A stretch of 64,000 nucleotides of DNA from Candidatus Anaerobiospirillum pullicola (GTDB taxonomy: Bacteria; Pseudomonadota; Gammaproteobacteria; Enterobacterales; Succinivibrionaceae): the NCBI GenBank assembly GCA_018884035.1, contig JAHLFE010000163.1:1-64000 (forward strand), read 5' to 3'. The notes below the pieces were generated by a model. The model did no database searches, was not told where the DNA came from, and worked only from the letters and a program-made list of their open reading frames with translations. Made by a program: the position numbers and the translations under genes. This document shows, in pieces, positions 61,587-64,000 of the stretch; position 1 is the stretch's first letter, and each line of letters starts with the position of its first letter.

Positions 61587-61926
61587 GTTCTTGCACTTCC
61601 CTTTAGTCCTCCCCCCAATCCTCTGCCAGCAGCTCCTCTCCCTAAGGAGCTGCCCTGCCCTTGCTTACATGCGCTCTATTGCCAGCTTTACCAGCTACGG
61701 CCTCTTACAGACGAAACGAGCGTTTTTCCCCTTGCTCCTTTAGAGTATTTGCACCCTTGTGATAGGCTTAAAATCGGCCTTTGAGGTGGGGAAAGCCCAC
61801 TCTCACTAATTAACACCACCTCGGCTTTATGTTGCTCTTGATGTGCGCCTATGCCTGAGGGATAAGTTGCTGACGCTCTGAGTTGAGCTGTCAGCTCTTA
61901 GGTTCGCGGGTATGGTTGAAGCCCAT

Positions 61927-61971
61927 TGATACTCAGCGTCGCTCCCGCGACGCACCTTTGAGGTAGGTGGT
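61927..61971 (-). repeat. REP-like palindromic element
   Basis: Reverse complement CCTACCTCAAAGGTGCGTCGCGGGAGCGACGCTGAGTATC; closely matches the 33085 copy. Confidence 0.5.
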
Positions 61972-62020
61972 GGTAACTACCACTTGGGGTTAAGCTTAAG
62001 GCTACACTTTACTCGCCCTC

Positions 62021-62079
62021 AAAACAAAAAACTCATTACCCCCGCCCCTGCTCTGCACAGACCGAGATAATGAGTTTTG
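62021..62079 (-). terminator. Terminator-like hairpin after guaA
   Basis: Minus strand: AAAACTCATTA...TAATGAGTTTTTTGTTTT. Confidence 0.65.
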
Positions 62080-62171
62080 CTGCGGTCAACACCGCTCGGC
62101 GGTCAACACCGCGCGTGCAAGCCGCCGCTACAAAGCTGCGACTATACGTGGTAAACACGCTTACGCTGCGT

Positions 62172-63740
62172 TTATTCCCACTCAATAGTTGCTGGTGGCT
62201 TGCCGGACACGTCGTAGCACACGCGCGAGATGCCATCCACCTCGTTAATGATACGGTTCGAGACACGCCCTAAGAGCTCATATGGCAGCTCCGCCCATTT
62301 CGCCGTCATGAAATCAATGGTCTTTACGGCACGTAAGCACACCACATAATCGTAACGACGGCCATCACCCATCACGCCTACCGAGCGCACTGGTAAAAAT
62401 ACCGTAAAGGCTTGGCTTACCTTCTCATACCAGCCGCTGTTGTTAAGCTCTTCCATAAAGATGGCATCAGCTTGACGCAGCAGGTCTAAGTACTCTTTCT
62501 TCACCTCACCTAAAACGCGCACGCCTAAGCCAGGGCCAGGGAAAGGATGACGCTGCACCATCTTCTCTGGCAGGCCTAAAGCCACACCAATCTTGCGCAC
62601 CTCATCCTTAAAGAGCTCACGCAGTGGCTCCACCAGCTTAAACTTGAGGTCTTCAGGTAAACCACCCACATTGTGGTGGGACTTAATCACATGAGCTTTG
62701 CCGCTCTTGGTCTGGGCCGATTCCACCACATCAGGGTAGATGGTGCCTTGCGCTAAGAAGTCCACACCTTGTAAGCGGCGGGCCTCGTCAGCAAAGACAT
62801 CAATAAAGGTATGACCAATGGCCTTACGCTTTTGCTCGGGATCACTAATACCAGCTAAAGCCTGTAAGAAGCGCTCCGAGGCGTCAGCATAGACGATGTT
62901 CAGGCCTAAGTCCTTAAACATCTCTTGGACTTGCTTGCCCTCGTTTAAGCGCAATAAGCCGTTATCCACAAAGACGCAGACTAACTGCTCACCAATAGCA
63001 CGGTGTAAAAGCAGTGCGGTTACAGAGGAATCAACACCACCAGACAGGCCTAAGAGCACCTTAGCGGAGCCCACTTGCTCCCGAATGCGCGCCACAGCAT
63101 CATCGATAATGGCGCTTGGCGACCACAGACCGTGTAAGTGGCACACGTCAAGGACAAAACGGCGTAACATCTCGCCGCCTTGCTTGGTGTGAGTCACCTC
63201 AGGGTGGAATTGCACGCCAAAGTACTGCTTCTGCGCATTATAGACCGCAGCATATGGGCAGGTCTCGGTAGAGCCCACCGTGACAAAGCCATCAGGTAAG
63301 GCCGTAACCTTATCACCATGGCTCATCCACACATCAAGCTGTGGCTGAGCGTTATCAGGGTGGTCATTCAACCCCGCAAAGAGAGGGCAGTCTGACTTAA
63401 TGTCGACTGCGGCGTAACCAAACTCACGTAAGGAGGAGCCTTCGACCTTACCGCCTAATTGCACTGCCATGGTCTGCAGGCCATAGCAAATGCCTAAGAC
63501 TGGCAGACCAGAGTCAAACACCCACTGTGGAGCCCGTGGCGAGCCCTCTTCTGTGGTCGATTCAGGGCCACCAGAGAGAATAATACCTTGCGGCGCAAAA
63601 GCCTTGAGACGCTCGACGTCAGCATCAAAAGGGTAGATCTCGCAATAGACACCAATTTCACGCACACGGCGAGCAATCAGCTGGGTTACTTGCGAACCGA
63701 AGTCGAGAATGAGGATCTTCTCGGAATGGATGTTAGCCAT
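62172..63740 (-). CDS. guaA: GMP synthase (glutamine-hydrolysing)
   Basis: [73 protein letters not shown]. Confidence 0.98.
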   Translation of the reverse strand: MANIHSEKILILDFGSQVTQLIARRVREIGVYCEIYPFDADVERLKAFAPQGIILSGGPESTTEEGSPRAPQWVFDSGLPVLGICYGLQTMAVQLGGKVEGSSLREFGYAAVDIKSDCPLFAGLNDHPDNAQPQLDVWMSHGDKVTALPDGFVTVGSTETCPYAAVYNAQKQYFGVQFHPEVTHTKQGGEMLRRFVLDVCHLHGLWSPSAIIDDAVARIREQVGSAKVLLGLSGGVDSSVTALLLHRAIGEQLVCVFVDNGLLRLNEGKQVQEMFKDLGLNIVYADASERFLQALAGISDPEQKRKAIGHTFIDVFADEARRLQGVDFLAQGTIYPDVVESAQTKSGKAHVIKSHHNVGGLPEDLKFKLVEPLRELFKDEVRKIGVALGLPEKMVQRHPFPGPGLGVRVLGEVKKEYLDLLRQADAIFMEELNNSGWYEKVSQAFTVFLPVRSVGVMGDGRRYDYVVCLRAVKTIDFMTAKWAELPYELLGRVSNRIINEVDGISRVCYDVSGKPPATIEWE

Positions 63741-64000
63741 GGATGGATAGATTCCAGTGCAAGTGCGGGGCAGCAACAAACAAACTACTAAACTAAGGAT
63801 AAAGCGCAGCTAAGCTAAGCTAAGCTTATGCGGGGCAAAACTCGGGGCAAAACGCGTTTTACGCTTAACTGAGCGCATCACCGAGCCAGAGTGAAGCAGA
63901 GCAGAGTGGAGGCAGAAGCGGAGGGGAAGAAAGGCGGGCAAACAGCAAAGGATAATGGAGAGTTCTTGCGGATCAGGCAGCTTGATGAAGCTGCCCTCAT

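Overview
The window is about 64 kb of gammaproteobacterial chromosome. The gene families and styles suggest a Succinivibrionaceae-like gut bacterium, but this is inference. Ordinary housekeeping genes include a sugar-porter MFS transporter, yfcE, a flagellar block fliE-F-G-H-I-J, rpiA, tyrS, a radical SAM protein and guaA. The dominant accessory feature is a co-directional minus-strand cluster at ~28.0-55.3 kb. It encodes SrfB-like (ASKHA/actin-like ATPase) and SrfC-like (P-loop) proteins, several single-pass membrane proteins (SrfA-like, vWA, TPR-like), a secreted vWA protein, a secreted FGE-sulfatase/SUMF1 protein, a MacB/LolC-type ABC transporter pair and two lipoproteins. It looks like an uncharacterised trans-envelope machine. 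It is interrupted by an AAA-ATPase/PD-(D/E)XK gene and a MITE. Non-coding structure that ORFs do not explain includes: (i) two related ~226-bp MITE-like families with terminal inverted repeats and target-site duplications (5 copies); (ii) a REP-like intergenic palindrome family (at least 7 copies); (iii) a helically phased TGCAA array; (iv) a helically phased GTCTAC array followed by a GTATAC-enriched ORF-poor region next to an apparently orphan Eco57I/TaqI-type DNA methyltransferase. No tRNA, rRNA, CRISPR array, transposase or prophage module was recognised. All family assignments are from reading the translations; no database search was run.
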